DNA of 64,000 nucleotides from Clostridium polyendosporum (GTDB lineage Bacteria > Bacillota > Clostridia > Clostridiales > Clostridiaceae), in contig NZ_BOPZ01000007.1 of NCBI RefSeq assembly GCF_018332455.1, forward strand, positions 62,001 through 126,000, written 5' to 3'. Positions within the stretch are counted from its first letter, which is position 1. Every line of letters begins with the position of its first letter. The translations under genes were made by a program, and so were the position numbers. Under the pieces are notes generated by a model. That model had not been told where the DNA came from and did not search any database. It saw only the letters and a list, made by a program, of their open reading frames with translations. This document shows positions 62,150-64,000 of this stretch, piece after piece.

Positions 62150-63610
62150 ATGATTAAGTCAAAAGTTGGAAAATTTGTATTAATTGGTTCTGTAATTTTT
62201 AGTTCTTTAATAGGTAACACTCAGCAAAGTTTTGCTGCAACTGGAAGCATGGATTACAAAGACACCTATAGTATTTCCCATATCACTCGTAATGAAATGT
62301 TGAAATTACCTGAACAACAAAAAAGTCAACAATTTAAAGTACCTCAATTCGATGCATCAACAATAAAGAACATTCCTTCTGCAATAAAGTATGATCAGTG
62401 GGGCAACCAAATTGATTTAGATGTTTGGGATACCTGGCCGCTGCAAAACGCTGATGGAACAGTGGCAAATTATAATGGCTACCATATCGTTTTTGGTTTA
62501 GCAGGTGACCCTAAAGCTCCATGGGATACTTTTATTTACTTGTTTTATCAAAAAATAGGCGACACATCTATTGACAGCTGGAAAAATGCTGGTAGAGTAT
62601 TTACGGATAGTGATAAACTCGTTCCAAACGATCCTATTCTAAATAATCAAGCAGAAGAGTGGTCAGGTTCCGCAACCTTCACATCGGATGGAAAAGTTCG
62701 TTTATTTTATACAAATAGGCATCCTTGGGCACCAGAGCGCGGGTTTTATGGTAAACAAACCTTAACAACAGCTCAAATCAATGTATCTCAACCAGATGCT
62801 GATATCCTTAAGGTTGATGGCGTAGAAGATTTTAAGTCTATCTATGAAGGCGGAGACGGTACAATCTATCAAAATGTTCAAAAAGCTTTCGGTGAGGGAA
62901 ACTATTCTGATAATCATACTTTAAGAGATCCTCACTATGTTGAAGACAATGGTCGTAAATACCTTATTTTTGAAGCGAATACAGGGTCGGAAACCGGTTA
63001 CCAAGGAGAGGAATCGTTCTACAATAGAGCTTACTATGGTGGAAGTAACGTCTTCTTCCAAACTGAGAAAAATAATTTGTTGCAAAGCCCTAAAAAAGAT
63101 TATGCGAAATTAGCGAATGGTGCACTAGGTATCATTGAATTAAATGATGATTATACGTTAAAAAAAGAAATGAAACCGCTGATTGCATCTAATACAGTAA
63201 CAGATGAAATTGAACGAGCTAACGTATTTAAAATGAATGGTAAATGGTATTTATTCACAAGTTCAAGAGGATCTAAAATGATCGTTGATGGAATTGATGC
63301 GGAAGACATTTACATGTTAGGTTACGTATCAGATTCTTTAACTGGACCATACAAACCTTTAAATGATACTGGACTTGTATTACATCAAGATCTTGATCCT
63401 AACGATATTACCTGGACTTACGCTCACTTTGCGATCCCGCAAGTTGAAGGGAATAACGTGGTAGTCACAAGTTACATGACAAATAGAGCTTACTTTGCAG
63501 ATCATCATTCTACTTTTGCACCAAGTTTCTTACTGAACATTGAAGGATCAAAAACATCAGTTGTACCAAATAGCATCCTTGAACAAGGACAAGTTACGAT
63601 TGATAAATAA
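62150..63610 (+). CDS. sacB: Levansucrase (GH68), secreted
   Basis: The 486-residue protein has a Sec signal peptide ending 'QQSFAA' (about residue 30) and a GH68 propeller. Nucleophile Asp94 lies in 'VWDTWPLQNADG', the transition-state Asp260 in 'LRDPHYVED' and acid/base Glu355 in 'DEIERANV'. It transfers fructose from sucrose to levan outside the cell. The sequence is strikingly close to Bacillus SacB over long stretches ('WSGSATFTSDGK', 'LIASNTVTDEIERANVFKMN'). This and the downstream levB point to transfer from a Bacillus-like donor. Start set by TTAGGGGGG. Confidence 0.96.
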   Translation: MIKSKVGKFVLIGSVIFSSLIGNTQQSFAATGSMDYKDTYSISHITRNEMLKLPEQQKSQQFKVPQFDASTIKNIPSAIKYDQWGNQIDLDVWDTWPLQNADGTVANYNGYHIVFGLAGDPKAPWDTFIYLFYQKIGDTSIDSWKNAGRVFTDSDKLVPNDPILNNQAEEWSGSATFTSDGKVRLFYTNRHPWAPERGFYGKQTLTTAQINVSQPDADILKVDGVEDFKSIYEGGDGTIYQNVQKAFGEGNYSDNHTLRDPHYVEDNGRKYLIFEANTGSETGYQGEESFYNRAYYGGSNVFFQTEKNNLLQSPKKDYAKLANGALGIIELNDDYTLKKEMKPLIASNTVTDEIERANVFKMNGKWYLFTSSRGSKMIVDGIDAEDIYMLGYVSDSLTGPYKPLNDTGLVLHQDLDPNDITWTYAHFAIPQVEGNNVVVTSYMTNRAYFADHHSTFAPSFLLNIEGSKTSVVPNSILEQGQVTIDK

Positions 63611-63666
63611 CGGTCATCAGCTAAAAACTTATAAAATAATATTAAAGATTTGAATTTGAAAAACAT

Positions 63667-63700
63667 AAAAAAATGCCGATTTAATATCGGCATTTTTTTA
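63667..63700 (+). terminator. Terminator of sacB
   Basis: AAATGCCGAT pairs with ATCGGCATTT around a five-base loop and ends in seven T. It separates sacB from levB, so levB needs readthrough or its own promoter. Confidence 0.88.
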
Positions 63701-63802
63701 CAGATAAATCTTTACCTTCTTATAGATTAAAAGCATCTTAAAAATAAACAGGTATAATTCTCAATCCAACAGAATATGAACGAGCAAAGCGGAGGTATTT
63801 AT

Positions 63803-64000
63803 TTGCAAAAAAGAGAAACTTATAAGAAATCATATAAACTGTTAGCTGCTTTAATGATCTTTTTGGGGATATTATTAATTATCTTATTATTTTTCTATCA
63901 TCCAGATAAGAAGATAAATAAAACAGTGATTCATCAAAAGCCAAACTATCGGGCAATATATCATTTCACGGCGCCTGATAGATGGAAGAATGATCCACAA
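63803..64000 (+). CDS. levB: Endolevanase/levanbiohydrolase-like GH32 enzyme, N-terminal part (cut by window edge)
   Basis: TTG 63803 follows GGAGGT and opens a frame that is still open after 66 codons at the window end. It begins with a basic stretch and a membrane or signal helix (about 12-32). This leads to 'YRAIYHFTAPDRWKNDPQ', which contains the GH32 start motif with the nucleophile Asp in 'NDPQ' and matches the start of Bacillus LevB. LevB degrades levan, so it fits behind sacB as in Bacillus sacB-levB. The rest lies outside the window. Confidence 0.85.
   Translation, partial: MQKRETYKKSYKLLAALMIFLGILLIILLFFYHPDKKINKTVIHQKPNYRAIYHFTAPDRWKNDPQ

Overview
The window looks like a chromosomal segment of a solventogenic or saccharolytic member of Clostridium sensu stricto (Bacillota). 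The base composition is very AT-rich by eye, genes start behind strong GGAGG-type ribosome binding sites, and terminators are stem-plus-U-tract type. The gene set is clostridial: an electron-bifurcating [FeFe]-hydrogenase (HydABC), the maturase HydE, archaeal-type PEP carboxylase, the Firmicutes-type class III fructose bisphosphatase, an RsgI-type anti-sigma protein, T-box control of thrS and a PRD-type mannitol PTS. The species cannot be fixed from the sequence alone.

Layout. 1-9.5 kb (all minus strand): the N-terminal part of a large two-component-regulator propeller protein running off the left edge, then ppcA, fbp, manC and an amylosucrase-like GH13 enzyme. 10-15 kb: a LacI regulator paired with acetolactate decarboxylase, and a P-type cation ATPase behind a yybP-ykoY (Mn2+) riboswitch. 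15.3-16.4 kb: hydE on the plus strand. 16.4-21.5 kb: a three-gene ABC exporter plus two-component system resembling Bacillus LnrLMN/LnrJK. 21.6-28.6 kb: aldehyde dehydrogenase, a DUF3298 protein, an alpha/beta hydrolase and polysaccharide deacetylase pair, rluF, and an unusual protein that joins a SigI C-terminal-like region to an RsgI anti-sigma module. 28.6-33 kb: ispF and a minus-strand cluster of eight intact tRNA genes (Lys, Gly x3, Gln x2, Arg, Leu), plus one decayed tRNA-Gly relic, with an HNH nuclease and unknown proteins among them. 33.2-42 kb: T-box-controlled thrS, a Gln/Gly-rich tandem-repeat protein, 5-formyl-THF cyclo-ligase, a 50-residue protein, transaldolase, amt behind a promoter-plus-terminator leader, and a YVTN-propeller lipoprotein. 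42-50.1 kb: hydCBA, the lipoprotein glycosidase nagZ, and cbiMNQ under a cobalamin riboswitch. 50.6-53.7 kb: a small kinase-like / PHP / metallophosphoesterase group whose last gene is a pseudogene, and an IS1595-type element. 53.7-61 kb: mtlD-mtlA-mtlR and a second mannitol-type EIICB that lacks EIIA. 62.1-64 kb: levansucrase sacB followed by the start of levB, an arrangement known from Bacillus.

How the genes fit together. Central carbon metabolism (ppcA, fbp, tal, budA, aldehyde dehydrogenase), fermentative H2 turnover (hydABC, hydE) and sugar acquisition (mannitol PTS, sucrose/fructan enzymes) dominate. RNA-based control is frequent: a Mn2+ riboswitch, a Thr T-box, a cobalamin riboswitch, and two leaders (upstream of amt and of the amylosucrase) that look like attenuators but match no class I know. 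Several intergenic regions carry related copies of a short dispersed repeat with a TTTCAC/GTGAAA dyad. The most unusual items are the SigI-C/RsgI fusion, the approximately 45-nt terminated transcript predicted in front of amt, the repeat family, the tRNA relic, an inverted pair of perfect DnaA boxes, and the probably transferred sacB-levB pair.
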